64,000 nt of DNA from Sesamum alatum (lineage: Eukaryota; Streptophyta; Magnoliopsida; Lamiales; Pedaliaceae), in the NCBI GenBank assembly GCA_034509735.1, contig JACGWO010000005.1, positions 28,488,479 through 28,552,478 on the forward strand, read 5' to 3'. Under the pieces are notes generated by a model, which was given only the letters and a program-made list of their open reading frames with translations, made no database searches and was not told the origin of the DNA. The position numbers were made by a program, and so were the translations under genes. The first letter of the stretch is position 1; every line of letters starts with the position of its first letter. Of this stretch, positions 45,489 through 57,161 are shown in pieces.

Positions 45489-47901
45489 TGTGACGTCCAT
45501 AGAATTATATACATAATTGAGAGACTAATTGCTAGCTATTAAGAAAATATAAATTTAAATTATAAGTTAAAGATTGATATTTAAATATATTAAAATTTGA
45601 AAGGATTAAATTAAATTTTTATTAAATATTTATGGTTAAATTATATATATACTTAAAAATTGGGGACTAAATTGCAATTCTAATAAAATTATTAAAAAAA
45701 AAGAAAATGAAGATATATATTTGTGGCTGCCTCACCAATTCAACACCCATACATATTTAACTTACTAGTAAAGAAAACAAAATTCAAGAGTCATTAATAA
45801 ATAAACACACACATTTACACACATTCAAATGTGACGCCGAACCAGGGTAGTATCTTTTATTATAAATTATAAATTAATTATTATATTAATATTATTTAAA
45901 TATTGTATTTATTAAATATGATTTGTACTATCCAATTTACTATTTGATCGAAAAATTTATTGAATTTGAGTATTTATATAAATTAGTGATCGGGGATATA
46001 TTTAATTGGAATGTGGGTATTCTAGCTAATAAATTAAAATTATTTAATCTATTAGATTTAATCGTTGTTATAATGGATTATTCAAAATTTATCGGTTTTA
46101 TTGATCAAATACATAATTATATGTACTAGTGTCAGAATAATTGTTATAATTGTGAAGAATTGGTAAAAAAAAAAATAATAATAGAGATAGTAGAAAATTA
46201 TGTTTAAGAAATATTAGAAAAATTTATATTTGAGAAATATTATAATTATTAAAAAGGAATAAGAGAGTTTTATAATAATTTTATTTAGGGGTATCATAGG
46301 GAATGATGGTTATAAAAATATGAGGAATTTTGATGAAATAAGCTTTTAGGAGTTAATTGATGAATTATATATATATATATATTTATAAATCGAAAAAGCT
46401 TATGATGTCTAATTTTTTGGACGAGAAATGAACGGAGGGGTTGAATTTCAATATAAATTAAATATTAAAAGATTGGTATTAAATATACGAATATTATAAT
46501 TTAGAAATTTATTCGGCGATTTACAATATATTGATTATGCCTATTATAACCTATTATAGGATACGGGGATAAAGTAGAAGATTAATCAGCTCCTTCTATT
46601 AGCATAATCGTTTTGAGATCGAGGTAAGTATAGTTAATTGGATCTATATATATAAGTCTATATGGGTCTACTTGTTGGTTGTAAACCTCATTGGTACTTG
46701 TAAATGCTTATTTGGATTACGTGGTTATTTTATGAAGTTGGTGTTATGTGTTTATTTGTGATTATTTATGTATTATAAAGATTGACGGATGATAGCCTTA
46801 TATTACATTTGATTGTTGCATGGGGTTGAACGAAGAACTCAATTATGAGTATATCGTTAAATTGGGATAAACAGATGACTTACCTAATTGGGGGACATAG
46901 TCAATGGTTATGATGATGTGATTGATGATTGATATGAGAACAATGAATATAAGCTAGGTACCATGGCGCGTAGGGAACCGGGATATTCCGGGTAGTGGGG
47001 AATATCTTGTGCTAATAGCTACACACTGGGGTGGTGTGGGGATGCCAAGTTCGTCGTGATGTCCTGTGCTGATATTGCTACATACTCAGATGGTGTGGGG
47101 ATATCACATCCGACGGGTATCCTGTGCTGTATATGACATGACATTGATTGAGAGGATGACAACCGGCAAAACCATTGATTGATGTACTCCAATTAGAGTA
47201 AGCAAGGCCCTAAGAATATAAAACTGTGACTTCAGATACTGTATTGTGGATTACTGCATGATCGTGGCATTGATTACTTTATGGTTTTATTGTGATTACA
47301 TATATATATATATATATATTGGATATTCATTAGTTTGTGACATGGCGTGTATCTATACGTCTATATAGGTTGATTAGCTATACTTATTAAGTAGGCAGCT
47401 CACCCCTTGCCAAATATTTTTCAGGAAATAAGTCACAATGACTAGCCGAAGGGTGAATCATAAGCCGATTATCAATATTACTAGGTGGGTCAGCAGTGAT
47501 ATCTTCAATTGGGAGCCATAGTTGCATAATTCCGTATAAGGCTTTCAGTTGATTTGTATTCTATATTTTGTAATAACTAGAAACTGCACATTTTCCTGTC
47601 CTTATATTTATAAATACTAGCATTGATGATTAAATACAATATTTTAATGACGTATGTCGTTCCATGATAGCCTAACGAATTAGCCATAGAGCTCATCCCC
47701 GATTAAATAGTTTATGATTTCTTGATGGTTGACTGCTATATCTTAATTAGAGAATCGACTGGTCACTCATGCTTGAAAGAAAAAGAATAAGCGATGCCAT
47801 TGAATCGTCTCGGTATTATATTGAGTAAAATGTGATTTATCTTATTAGGTTAAATATGGATTTCTTATAAGACGGAATGTAATTACCGAGGGGGTGTTAC
47901 A
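45489..47901 (+). mobile_element. Long solo-LTR-like repeat, copy 2
   Basis: It begins TGTGACGTCCATAGAATT and ends GAGGGGGTGTTACA, 2413 bp, homologous to 38217-40550. Flanks are ACCCC (45484-45488) and CCCCC (47902-47906): a 4-bp identical, 5-bp near-identical TSD. It contains no protein remnants. Around 46955-47130 there is a tandem repeat of about 70 bp with CCTGTGCTGATATTGCTAC-like cores, as often seen in long Tekay/Del LTRs. It lies between the copia 3' LTR and the copia polypurine tract. Confidence 0.65.
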
Positions 47902-50900
47902 CCCCCTTAATGTGTTTATGTGAGACTCCGATCTTCATGCGCAGTTCTTCGAACTTGTTATGCGCCAGTGCTTTAGTAAACATATCTGCTAGTTGTTCTT
48001 CCGTGCTGCAATACTTGAGTTCAATCTGTCCTCTGGTAGTTGCTTCTCGAAGAGAGTGGTACTTGATGTCGATATGTTTGGTTCTATTATGCAACACCGG
48101 ATTTTTGTTATGGCTATCGCTGACTTGTTGTCGCAGTAGATTATCGTGGGCTCCTTTTGCTTCTCCCCCATGTCTTCTAGAATCCTTCTAAACCAAATAG
48201 CTTGATTTGCTGTTGCAGCAGCTGCAATGTATTATGCTTCTATTGAGGATTGTGCAATGGTAGCTTGTTCTTGGAAGCCCATGAGAATATTCCTGAGCCA
48301 AGTGAGAAAGTATAGCCTGATGTGCTTTTCATGTCGTCAGCTGATCCTGCCCAGTCACTATCTGTGCATCCAACCAACCTCGCATCATTGGTGGACCTGT
48401 ACCATATTTTAAAATCTTGCGTTCCTTGTAAGTATCTTAGAATTCTTTTTGCTGCTCCATAGTGTACTTGGTTCAGACTCTGCATAAACCTTGATAGTAG
48501 ACTTGTGGCAGTTAGATATAGTAGGCTTCCAATTAGACTTCTGTAAATGGAGTCATCGACCTTTTCTGCTCCGTTTTCTTTCTTGTACTTTTCGCCGGTG
48601 ACCAAAGGAGTAGTAACTGCCTTGCAGCTTTCCATTTTGAACTTCTTAAGTAGAGTCTCTGTGTACTTCTTTTGACATATAAATATTCCCTCTTTCTCTT
48701 GATTTGTCTCGATTCCGAGAAAGAAATGCATTAGGCCAAGGTCACTCATCTCGAATGTCTTCATCATGTCTTCTTTGAAGTCTCGAATCATCTTTTCATT
48801 GTTTCCTGTATATATGAGATCATCTACATATAAGGAAAAAATTAGTGTATCGTTACCTTGGCTCTTTATGTAGAGAGTAGGCTCGCTCAGGCTCCTCTGA
48901 AATCCTCGATCCATGAAGTAGTTATCTATTCTGCTGTACCAGGCTCTTGGCGCTTTTTTGAGCCTACAAAGTGCTTTCTTCGACCTCAAGGCTTTTTCTT
49001 CATGGCCTTTTACAACGAATCCTTGAGGTTGTTGTACATAAATTTTTTCATCGATATAGCCATTTAGAAATGCAGACTTTACGTCCATTTGATATATTTT
49101 CCACTTCTTATTTGCTGCTATAGCAACAAGAGCTCTTATTGTATCTAAACGAGCTACTGGAGCAAAGGTTTCAGTGTAGTCAATACCTGGAAGTTGAGAA
49201 TATCCTTTTGCTACCAGTCGAGCCTTGTGCTTCTGTATAGATCCATCCGCGTTCAGCTTTGTCTTATAGATCCACTTTACTCCTATTACTTCTTTGTCTT
49301 TCGGCCTGTCTGCGAGCTCCCATGTCTTGTTCTTTTCGATCATCTTGATTTCTTCTTCCATTGCTTGGACCCATACTTTATGTTTTGTAGCAGCCTAAAA
49401 ATTCTCTGGTTCCAACATGAGGAAGTTGCATGTTTCATATATATCGCTTAGAAGCTTTGTTCTTCTTGATGGAGTTTCTTCCTCAGTCTGTTTTGTTTGT
49501 GATGGCCTTTTGGGCGATCTTAGTGCTTGATGGTTCATCCTCTCCATCTCTATTTGGTTTGTGCCTTGTTGTTGTTGTTGTTGTTGTTGTGGAGGTGTCT
49601 CCTTGGGAATCATTACAGTTTGTCTTTCTATTTTTTTTCATCCCAGTTCCACATAGCATCTTCATCGAACTCAACATCTCCGCTGATGATTAGTTTCTTG
49701 GTTTTTAAGTTGTAGATTCTGTAGCCTTTTGATTGTGTGTTGTAGCCAAGGAAGATGCCTTTTTCTGTTTTCTCCTCCAGCTTGTCTTTTTTCTGTCGGA
49801 ATATGCACGTAGCAGATATTGCCAAATATTCTAAGATGTTTGACTGAAAGTTTCTTTCCGCTCCACGCTTCTATCGGTGTCATGTTCTGAACAACCTTAG
49901 CGGGACACCTGTTTAGTAGATAGACTGCAGTGTAGACTGCTTTTGCCCAAAAAGCTTTTGGCAAGTGCTTCTCTTCTAGTATCGATCTTGCCATTTCCAT
50001 GACCATTCTGTTCTTTCTTTCTGCGATTCCGTTTTGTTGAGGATTATAACTGATAGTAGTTTGATGTTTGATCCCCTCTTCTTCGCAGAACTTTTCAAAC
50101 TCTGAGTTGTTATATTCTTTTCCTAGATCACTTCTGATGACTTTTATGCTTCAGCCACTTTGGTTCTCCACAAGATTTTTGAACTTCTCGAAAATTTTAA
50201 AGACTTCAGACTTTTCTCGCATGAAGTATACCCAGGTCATTCTGGAGTAGTCATCGATAAATAGGATGAAATATCTATTTTGCTCATGTGATGGAGTCCT
50301 CATTGGTCCGCAGACGTTCGTATGAATGAGTTCCAAGACTACTTTAGCTCTCTAGGAGGTTCCTGAAGGGAATGGCTTCTCATGTTGTTTCCCTTGTAGA
50401 CAGGCTTCACAAGCTCCCTCAACAGCTTGGATTTGTGGTAAGTCTGTCATCATTTTCTTCTGATGTAGTATTTTTAAGCCTTGGAAATTGAAGTGGCCGA
50501 GACTCCGGTGCTATAGCCATGACTGGTCCTCCTGTGTTTTCATAGTTGTGCCGCCCAAATATTGGAGTTGTACTGGGAAGCATCTGTGCTCCTTCATCCT
50601 TACTTTGGAAATTATAAGAGTTTTATCTTTGTTGTCATAAATAGTGCACGAATCTCCTCCAAAGTGTAGAGTATATCCTTTCTCCATCATCTGGCCAACA
50701 CTGCACAAATTTGTTTTGAGGTTAGGGATGTACATCACATCATTAATGATGCGCGCACATTTTCTTGTGTTGATAGCGACTGATCCTTTTCCCTCGACCT
50801 TCACAATGTGGTTGTCCCCGAGTTTGACGTTTGTCTTGTATGACTCATCTAATTTCTGAAAGGCTCCTTTGTTGTATGTCATATGGTTTCTAGCCAGCAC

Positions 50901-51105
50901 TATCAATATACCAGGTAGCATCTCCTGCTTCGGCTACTGAGTTGCATGTGAAGAATAATTGATCACTGGTAGGATTTTTCTTCAATGCAATTAGCTTGAT
51001 GATTCCCTTTAAGCCTACAATCTTTTTCGACGTGTCCAAACCTCTTGCAATTTCGACATTGTGGCTTCCCACGGAAGTAACAATCCTTCTCAAGATGATT
51101 TGAAA
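47902..51105 (-). pseudogene. Second copia element internal region, 5'-truncated and inactive
   Basis: Minus strand, in order. Zinc knuckle of Gag near 51060-50990 ('CRNCKRFGHVEKDC'). Protease near 50930 ('WYIDSAG' plus 'NHMTYN'). GAG-pre-integrase ('HRSLGHFNFQGL', 'CEACLQGKQHEKPF') about 50510-50390. Integrase core 50340-49670 with 'LFIDDYSRMTWVYF', 'RSDLGKEYNNSEFEKFC' and 'YNPQQNGIAERKNR'. Reverse transcriptase 49361-48240. RNase H 48240-47930 with 'CDNKSAIAITK' and 'RTKHIDIKYHSLRE', then ADMFTKAL. Stops and frameshifts near 50150, 49660 and 48110 break it. A CAA run encodes a poly-Gln tract near 49570-49595. The sequence stops at the TIR-element border 51105, so most of Gag and the 5' LTR are missing. 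Confidence 0.85.
48240..49361 (-). pseudogene. Copia reverse transcriptase open frame (373 codons)
   Basis: The longest open frame of the second copia element. It starts within the polyprotein at 'EEEIKMIEKNKTWELADRPK' and runs through 'KARLVAKGYSQLPGIDYTET', 'FAPVARLDTIRALVAIAA', 'YQMDVKSAFLNGYIDEKIY' and the catalytic YVDD (in 'FSLYVDDLIYTGNNEKM') to the RNase H start 'DWAGSADDMKSTSGY'. The usual 'LYGLKQAPRAWY' reads 'LCRLKKAPRAWY'. The terminal 'SKNKLPLHNPQ' shows a frame slip where the next RNase H part should follow. Being only a piece of a polyprotein, it is not a gene on its own. Confidence 0.85.
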
Positions 51106-53345
51106 AAATTATTTTTTTAGTCCGCTAAGTATGCCCAATATGAATTTTAGTCTGGTAATTATGTTCATTTTTTCTAAGTTCAGTAACTTGCAAAATTGAT
51201 GAGATTTAGTCCTCCGGTGGTCGATTTTTGCTTTCTTGGTCGGAAATATTATGTGGCATGCCAACTGGACATATTTTGAGAATTTTTAAGCCTATGAGGC
51301 AATTGAAATAAGGTGGATTTTAACTTGAATTGTTACATATATATATACACTTATAATTTAAAAAAACAAAATTATTATTTTGAAAAAAATATTAACCCCC
51401 CACCCAACCCGTATGAGGCGGGTCTGGGACATAATTTTTCGGGGCCGGGGTCGGGGCGGGTTTGGGGCATCAAAAACCTGCCCCGGCCGGGTCCGGGGCG
51501 GGGTACGGGTCCTGTCCCCACCTCGCCCCATTGGATTCGACCACGGCCCCGCCTCTTTTTCATTATATATTATTAATATATATTATAAATAAAAAATTAT
51601 AGTATTATATATAAATCCTAAATAATTTTTGCATGTACCCAACTCTATATAAGAAATAAAAAATAAAAAATTAGTTGATAAGAAATTTAATGATTATTTT
51701 AAATTTTAAATTGAAAACTATATAGTATATATTAAGTTATTCAAAAATAAATTGATATTATTTATTAAAATAATAAAATATTAGTTTAATATATTCTTTG
51801 TATAATATAATTCATTGTAAATCGTAAAATGATAGTACTTGAAGAGAAGATTAATAATTTAGATAAACATATTCTTTGTCTTATACAATTTATTTTAGAA
51901 ATATATATTATTATATTATAATGAGATCAAAAAATTTAATTAATAATTACGATATCTTAAAATCCAGCCACCCAATTCATACCAAATTTTAATATATATA
52001 AGTCTGTGTCCATTAGATCATATTAGACGGTACGATTTAAAATCACATGGCCTGATTCAACGATACACCGTCTTAAATGATTACTCTTTTGTTCCAAGTA
52101 CAATATCTCAACATCTGTATACCCAATAAGTCTAAAACTTTACCAAATGTATTTTTCTATAAGTTCGATCATATCTAACGGTTTGATCTGAATTTTAACG
52201 GTCCGATTAACCATGTTGTTCAACAATATAAGATGATAGTTACATCAATGTAATACTAACATTTATAAATATACAAATTTATTGCATATTGTGAACATAT
52301 ATCAATCTCAACTATAAATATTTTTATGCATTTAAATTGCATTATTCCAGAAAATGTCCTTCAATGCTTGAAGAAAAGATGACCAAGACGGTCGTGATAA
52401 CGAGTAAAGAAGCATAATCGATGTATCACGGAGTATCAATATGTGTTTAACTATGTGGATTTCAGACTTGTTATTTTTTTATGTTCTTGTTAATTTTAGT
52501 ACTGATGGGTTATGTTGTATTATGATGTATTTTTTATTTTTATTTGTCTGTAATAATTTAGGGATGTTATGCATGAAAGTATGTTTTAATTTCTTGTGTT
52601 TAAGAAATGAAAAGATGAGTACAAAAAATATTGATAATTCGTGGCGGAGCGGGGCGGGGCCGGGGTGGGGGGGCGGGGTATGGGGCTTGAATAATTTAAC
52701 CGGAGCGGGTCTCGGGTCTTGACGGACCCGTACCAGACCCGCCCCCCTTGCCATCTCTACTCCCATCGCCACGCCCGCCGCCTACCCTCCTCCCCACCAC
52801 CTCGGCGCCCCCGCATACGGGGGCGACAACATTGAGGGTGTCATCGCCCAGAGCTGAGGAGGCTGCGACACTGCGCCCTTCTCTGCAGGGGTGGCGGTGT
52901 CCCGCCCCTGAAAGGAAAAAAATTAATATATTTTAATTAATCTAATTAAATATCATTGAAAGAAAATTAAAAAAATAATTAATCAAATACATTTAACTAA
53001 ATAAATTTTCAAAATTAATTAATAAAATATAATTTTTATAATCAATTAATATTTTATATATTTTTTTAAAAATTATGATGTTTTAAATAATGTGCAGCCA
53101 GTATTAATGGCCATGAATCATTACATGTTGTATACATGCATAAGTTGTTGGAAATTAACCAAATAGTTGCCACGCGGGCATTTTCGGTTAATTTTCAAAA
53201 TATCATCAAAAAATTGAGTAAAAAACCCTAATTCGGACTAAATCTCATCAATTTTGCAAGTTCTGAACTTAGAAAAAAATGAACATAGTTACCGAATTAA
53301 AATTAATATTAGGCATACTTAACGGATTAAAAAAATAATTTTCCC
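51106..53345. mobile_element. TIR element (about 2.2 kb) with GC-rich hAT-like arms inside
   Basis: The ends are mirrored for over 110 bp: left TTATTTTTTTAGTCCGC...AACTTGCAAAATTGATGAGA; right TCTCATCAATTTTGCAAGTT...GGATTAAAAAAATAATTTT. No clean TSD was found. Inside are two mirrored GC-rich blocks (51400-51560 and 52640-52765) rich in GGGGCGGGT and ACCCGCCCC, the second ending CTTGCCATCTCTA. That end is like a widespread plant hAT terminus (TAGAGATGGCA-). No transposase. It abuts the truncated copia element on its left. Confidence 0.55.
51960..52335. repeat. Dispersed repeat, copy 2 (pair with 35100-35560)
   Basis: It matches the other copy through 'AAAATCACATGGCCTGATT', 'ATATCTCAACATCTGTATAC', 'GATCATATCTAACGGTTTGA' and 'GATGATAGTTACATCAATGT'. 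Same orientation. Here it is inside the TIR element between the GC-rich arms. Confidence 0.65.
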
Positions 53346-53751
53346 AAATATTTTTATAATCTACTTGTTCAGCACTACCCTCATCACCAAACATTTTGTT
53401 GGCGGCATGTTGATTTGCGAGCTTGAAAAAAAAATATTGGGGAACGATGAATTTCATACATGTAAAAGAATAACTGTACAAATCACAGCTCCTATGCACC
53501 CAAACTAAATGTACAAAACTAATATGCTAAATTAGATAGCCATGCAATTCTTCATAAGTGATAGAGGATTAAATTTGTCAAATTGTAAACGGAATAAATT
53601 ATAGGACCAAAAGTGCTAACGACCTAAAGTTACAGGACTAAACATGTAATTTTGCCTTATTGTTTTGTTGCAGATCTGCAGCCAACATTTTTTAGTCCGT
53701 TTATATTCTTTTCTCGTTATTGTTTAATTTGATTTACATTAAAGCAGCAAC
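53346..53751. other. Short repeat and AT-rich DNA
   Basis: The stretch ACTTGTTCAGCACTACCCTC near 53361 with 'GGCATGTTGATTTG' is repeated in similar form at 57058-57112 (TTTGTTTAGCACTGCCCTC...GGAATGTTGATCTG). A motif set 'AGGACCAAAAGTGC...GTTACAGGACTAAAC' near 53603 belongs to the dispersed GGTCC family. No gene. Confidence 0.4.
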
Positions 53752-54098
53752 TGTGTAGAAAACTGAGGTATCGAGGAGCAGAAACTATAGAAAAATATGC
53801 GGAAGCCATGGCAGAGTAATTGGGAGAAAAACTTCTCTTTTCTGTATATAAAAAATGAGAGGTTCAGTAGCCATTTATACAAAGGAAAGGGAGTCTTCTA
53901 ACTGAATTGGGCTAGCTAACTGCTAAGTAATTAACTCTAAAAATGAAAAGCGTGTGAATCCACTTATAAAATCGTACTCTACCTACAACTGTACAGAAAT
54001 AAAATGCTAACTACAAGAAGCGCATTGCACTGAAGAAAAGCGTAAGTAATAAATAAACAAGTTCCTAGGTATGGACCGAGGAATAAAGAATACAATCA
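53752..54098 (-). repeat. Copia-type LTR fragment with adjacent polypurine tract
   Basis: On the minus strand a GA-rich tract (CAAGGGAGGAGG, 54100-54113) precedes an LTR that starts TGATTGTATTC and ends TTTTCTACACA: TG...CA, about 347 bp. Beyond the polypurine tract only about 90 bp of possible internal sequence remains. It is not the same LTR family as 45127-45484 or 7840-8191. Confidence 0.5.
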
Positions 54099-54436
54099 AA
54101 CCTCCTCCCTTGACGGCTCATACAATGCCAGTGCAGAAGTTTTTGTGAACTATTCCATTGAATTCCACCGTATGGTGTCTGTCATCTCCCTCGTGAACTT
54201 GAGGTAAGTTTTTGTATAATCTCCTACAATGTCCATAAATTTTTTATAAAGTTTTTAAGATTTAAACTATGTGAATTTGAAAGTTGAGGGACCAAAAATA
54301 GTACTAGTAATTAATCCAGAAAGATTGAGCAACAACATCAGAATTCACAACTTTAGGAAATTAACATACATGCATGGGACATATATATCGACAACATCAT
54401 AAACGTAGATGAGTTGCAGTTTTATTCTAATTCATT
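54099..54436. other. Remnant internal sequence and AT-rich flank
   Basis: The first part may be the 3' end of the truncated copia element. The rest is AT-rich flank of the B3 gene with no supported feature. Confidence 0.35.
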
Positions 54437-54540
54437 ACATGATGATTCATCCTAATAATTGCCAGAACCAAAACCCTAACTTTCACAACTAACAACAATT
54501 CTTCCCAATAGTTGAATCAAAAGTTGTCATCCTCATCAGA
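54437..54540. repeat. Second copy of the segment flipped at 45001-45110
   Basis: GATTCATCCTAATAATTGCC near 54441 through CATCCTCATCAGATCAAAT near 54530 matches 45011-45110 in the same plus-strand direction. Here it lies downstream of a minus-strand gene. The gene-proximal inverted repeat (TCTGATGAGGATGA on the minus strand) is intact. The distal one is degraded to ATGATGATTCATCC. Confidence 0.75.
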
Positions 54541-55335
54541 TCAAATCAGGTTCTTCTTCTTCTTAAGTAATGTGAACTCCAGACGGGAATTCTCGTCATC
54601 CCATCGCAGCCCGATTTCATCCTTCTCCTCCAATGCCCTCCTCTCCACGAAGTCAGACATCCAATTCTTTTTAAATACATAACACTTACTACTTGTCCAA
54701 AATTTGAGAACCAGCATATGCTCTGAGGCTGTATCCACATCCCAAATTTTAACTTCAACTCCCTTGCCTTTGTACGGGTTACCCCTAACATGAGGTAGAA
54801 TATGCTCCTGAACCAACACTTTTCCCAGCAGAAGCCTGGAGGAACCATCTACGTCGCTTCTCGTCAACATTTTCTTGATTTTCCAATGATCCTCGGCCGG
54901 TGCAGGTGGTTCTTCCCAGTTGCCTCGCCCGATGCTGAGATCAAGATCAGTCGGAGGAGAATATCTTGGGTCGACTGCGGTCTTCCTTTTCTTGATCACA
55001 AGCCCCGGTTCTTGATTGGCTTTCGTCTTCTTTGAAGCGAAGAAGTCGATGCACCGAGCCATCTTTCTTTTGCCGCCATGATCATCAGCTAGTACAGAAG
55101 TTGTCCCCACAATGTAGAAGCCGTCTTCTTCATATGCGACGTCTTTACCTACACGATTCTCGACGTTCTTGAATTGATCTATCTTGATTGGAGCACCAAA
55201 GATCATAATATCATGTTGATGACGAGTAGTAGTAGTGGGTGTAGAAGAAACGGAAGATTCTCCATCTTTCTCTGGTGATGCATGAGATTTTGCAGAATCA
55301 GAGAGAGTGCTGATGGAACAAGAAGAAGGCGCCAT
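54541..55335 (-). CDS. B3-domain DNA-binding protein (single exon)
   Basis: An intact 264-codon frame without introns. The N-terminal 40 residues are Ser/Thr-rich and acidic. Residues 43-112 are unlike known domains to my eye. 'VIKKRKTAVDPRYSPPTDLD' (113-132) holds a basic, likely nuclear-localisation KKRK and is typical of the small plant B3 family related to At2g33720. 'LDLSI' (131-135) is near the EAR-like LxLxL pattern. Residues about 151-257 form the B3-like fold: 'WKIKKMLTRSDVDGSSRLLL', then HILPHV, 'GVEVKIWDVDTASEHMLVLK', 'NWMSDFVERRALEEKDEIGL' and SRLEFTLLKK. B3 proteins bind DNA in the nucleus, but the target is unknown. The chosen start is the first ATG after a TATA-like region, and the frame upstream is closed. 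A truncated paralogue lies at 44545-45000. Confidence 0.88.
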   Translation of the reverse strand: MAPSSCSISTLSDSAKSHASPEKDGESSVSSTPTTTTRHQHDIMIFGAPIKIDQFKNVENRVGKDVAYEEDGFYIVGTTSVLADDHGGKRKMARCIDFFASKKTKANQEPGLVIKKRKTAVDPRYSPPTDLDLSIGRGNWEEPPAPAEDHWKIKKMLTRSDVDGSSRLLLGKVLVQEHILPHVRGNPYKGKGVEVKIWDVDTASEHMLVLKFWTSSKCYVFKKNWMSDFVERRALEEKDEIGLRWDDENSRLEFTLLKKKKNLI

Positions 55336-55427
55336 GCATTCAAAACAGATTGAACCTCTAATCTAATTATTTTTCTCTGAGAATGGACGATGAATGTGAT
55401 TACAAAATTGAGTAAAATGTTATGGAC

Positions 55428-55455
55428 TATATATATATATATATATATATAAATA
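55428..55455 (-). promoter_or_regulatory. TATA-like (TA)n run upstream of the B3 gene
   Basis: An uninterrupted TA run followed by TATTTA on the minus strand lies about 95-120 bases before the B3 start codon. It is a plausible TATA element, though microsatellites of this type are common here. Confidence 0.4.
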
Positions 55456-56581
55456 GAGGGAGAATGTGGGGAATCGTAGGAGAATCGGAATCCTAGTACA
55501 GGTAGGGTTTTTGAAAAATTACCATAAATAATTTTTGCATTTATGAGATGTTTTTTCAACAAAGAATAGTAAGTTTCCAATTTTAACTGGTGGGTTTAAT
55601 TTATATATGGAAAATGTTAGTTTGGAGTCACATCCGTAGAGGGATTTGTTCAGACGAGTGAGCATGATTGCTTTCTTGGAATCCCAAAGAGGTTTTAATA
55701 TCATTAATTAATGTTAATTTCTTAATTACGTGAAAAGTTTGAGTTTTAATGGTGGGCTTAATTTATATATGGAAAATCTTAGTTTGGGGGCATATCTGAG
55801 GTGGGGATTTGTTCACACGAGTGAGCACTACTGTTTTCTTGGAATCCATTGAGACGTTTGAGTTTCATTAATTATCAATAACTTAGTAAAATTACTTTTA
55901 TTCTCTAGAAAAGTTTAACATTGCTATTTTCGTACTAAATTGAGGGAGGAATCGGTTGCAAATTTTTCCTCCAGCATTTGCCAACATGACAAGTTTTGGA
56001 GGGAAAAACTTGGTGAAGGGGCAAGTGTTTTCAAGTTGTGCAAGTCTTGTTTTCCACGTAATTTGCTAAAAAAATAAGAATCATGTCATATAGCCAAAGT
56101 CAGCAGTCTCATCGGAAAGCCCCAAATTTAAGTGTCACGTGACATTTTCGGCGAGATTAAAAAATTTCAACTAGAAAATATCAAAATTGTCAAACTTTCT
56201 AAGTTAGAGACTAAATGCCGAAAAATAAATTATATAGGATCAAAATTGTCATCCTCCTAAATTAGAGGCTGAAAATTATAATTTTTCATACACTTTGGAT
56301 GTCCACCGACGTTTGAATTTGATACTAATCAATGGCAAACCCATGTCCTGGATTCCTCCAAGAAACCAACAAAGAACACACATTATTGATGTCGTGTGTT
56401 TGGTATAAAAATTCCACCGTAATTAGTAGAAGATGGAATTATTTGTGGAGTATGAGATATAAAACCCTAGGTTAGTTTTGAGAGAGACATTTTTGTTAGA
56501 ATTGGTGACCGTCAAATCAATCATTGGCTCATTATCATTCATGCTAAACGATCTTTTTCAGTAAAATGTTAATATTAAGAA
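55456..56581. repeat. Intergenic DNA with a two-copy tandem duplication
   Basis: At 55578-55725, 'TGGTGGGTTTAATTTATATA' and 'GGATTTGTTCAGACGAGTGA' plus GCATGATTGCTTTC recur at 55745-55880 with changes, a tandem unit of about 160 bp. The rest (55900-56581) is AT-rich with one degenerate GGTCC-family arm near 56190-56290. No gene is seen. Confidence 0.55.
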
Positions 56582-57045
56582 GGAAAAATTGTAATTTTCG
56601 TCCACTATTTTAGGCTCGGTGGCAATTTAACCCAGGCATTTCTCAAAATAACGAATAAGGACATTAATGTTTAAAATTGGCAATTTCAATCCTAATTGCC
56701 GTAATTTCGCCGGAATTAGGCATGTGATTAGCACGTGAGGTATTAAAATTGGGAATTTTCTCCCCTCCGGCCAGAATCTCCTATGTGACTTATTAAAAAA
56801 TGGTGGAGCTGATGTGGCATTGATGATGTGTCACTTTTGGTCGGAAGGACCAAAATTGCTTCAAACTTAAAATATAAAGGACTAAAATTGCCACTCTCAT
56901 AGTTACGGGACCAATTTTGCCACACCCCCATACATACAGGATTAATTTTGCATGTGCCCGACATATGCATTGACTAAATTACAAAATCAATTTGTGCAGG
57001 ACCAAATTGTCAACCCTTAAGTTACAAGATGAAAATTACAATTTT
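56582..57045. repeat. Degenerate GGTCC-family element
   Basis: The left end GGAAAAATTGTAATTTTCGTCC with 'GGCAATTTAACCC' and the right part 'GGGACCAATTTTGCCACACCC' with 'GGATTAATTTTGCATG' are mirrored. It resembles the arms of 43254-44521 and 28595-28860, but no TSD remains. Confidence 0.5.
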
Positions 57046-57161
57046 CTCATTTTTTAGTCCATTTGTTTAGCACTGCCCTCGGCACATCCTATATTGGGGG
57101 AATGTTGATCTGTGGTGACTGAAAATTATATTTTTATGACTATTTTTTTTTTAAATAGGGA

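Noticed and set aside
51313..51592. GC-rich overlapping frames (51313-51592 on both strands) as coding genes
   Set aside because: They translate a GGGGCGGGT/ACCCGCCCC-type repeat into Pro/Gly/Arg-rich sequence; three frames are open at once, which is typical of repeats.
55203..55580. Minus-strand 125-codon frame overlapping the B3 start
   Set aside because: It is a different frame through the promoter (TA)n and the Ser-rich start of the B3 gene and is low complexity.
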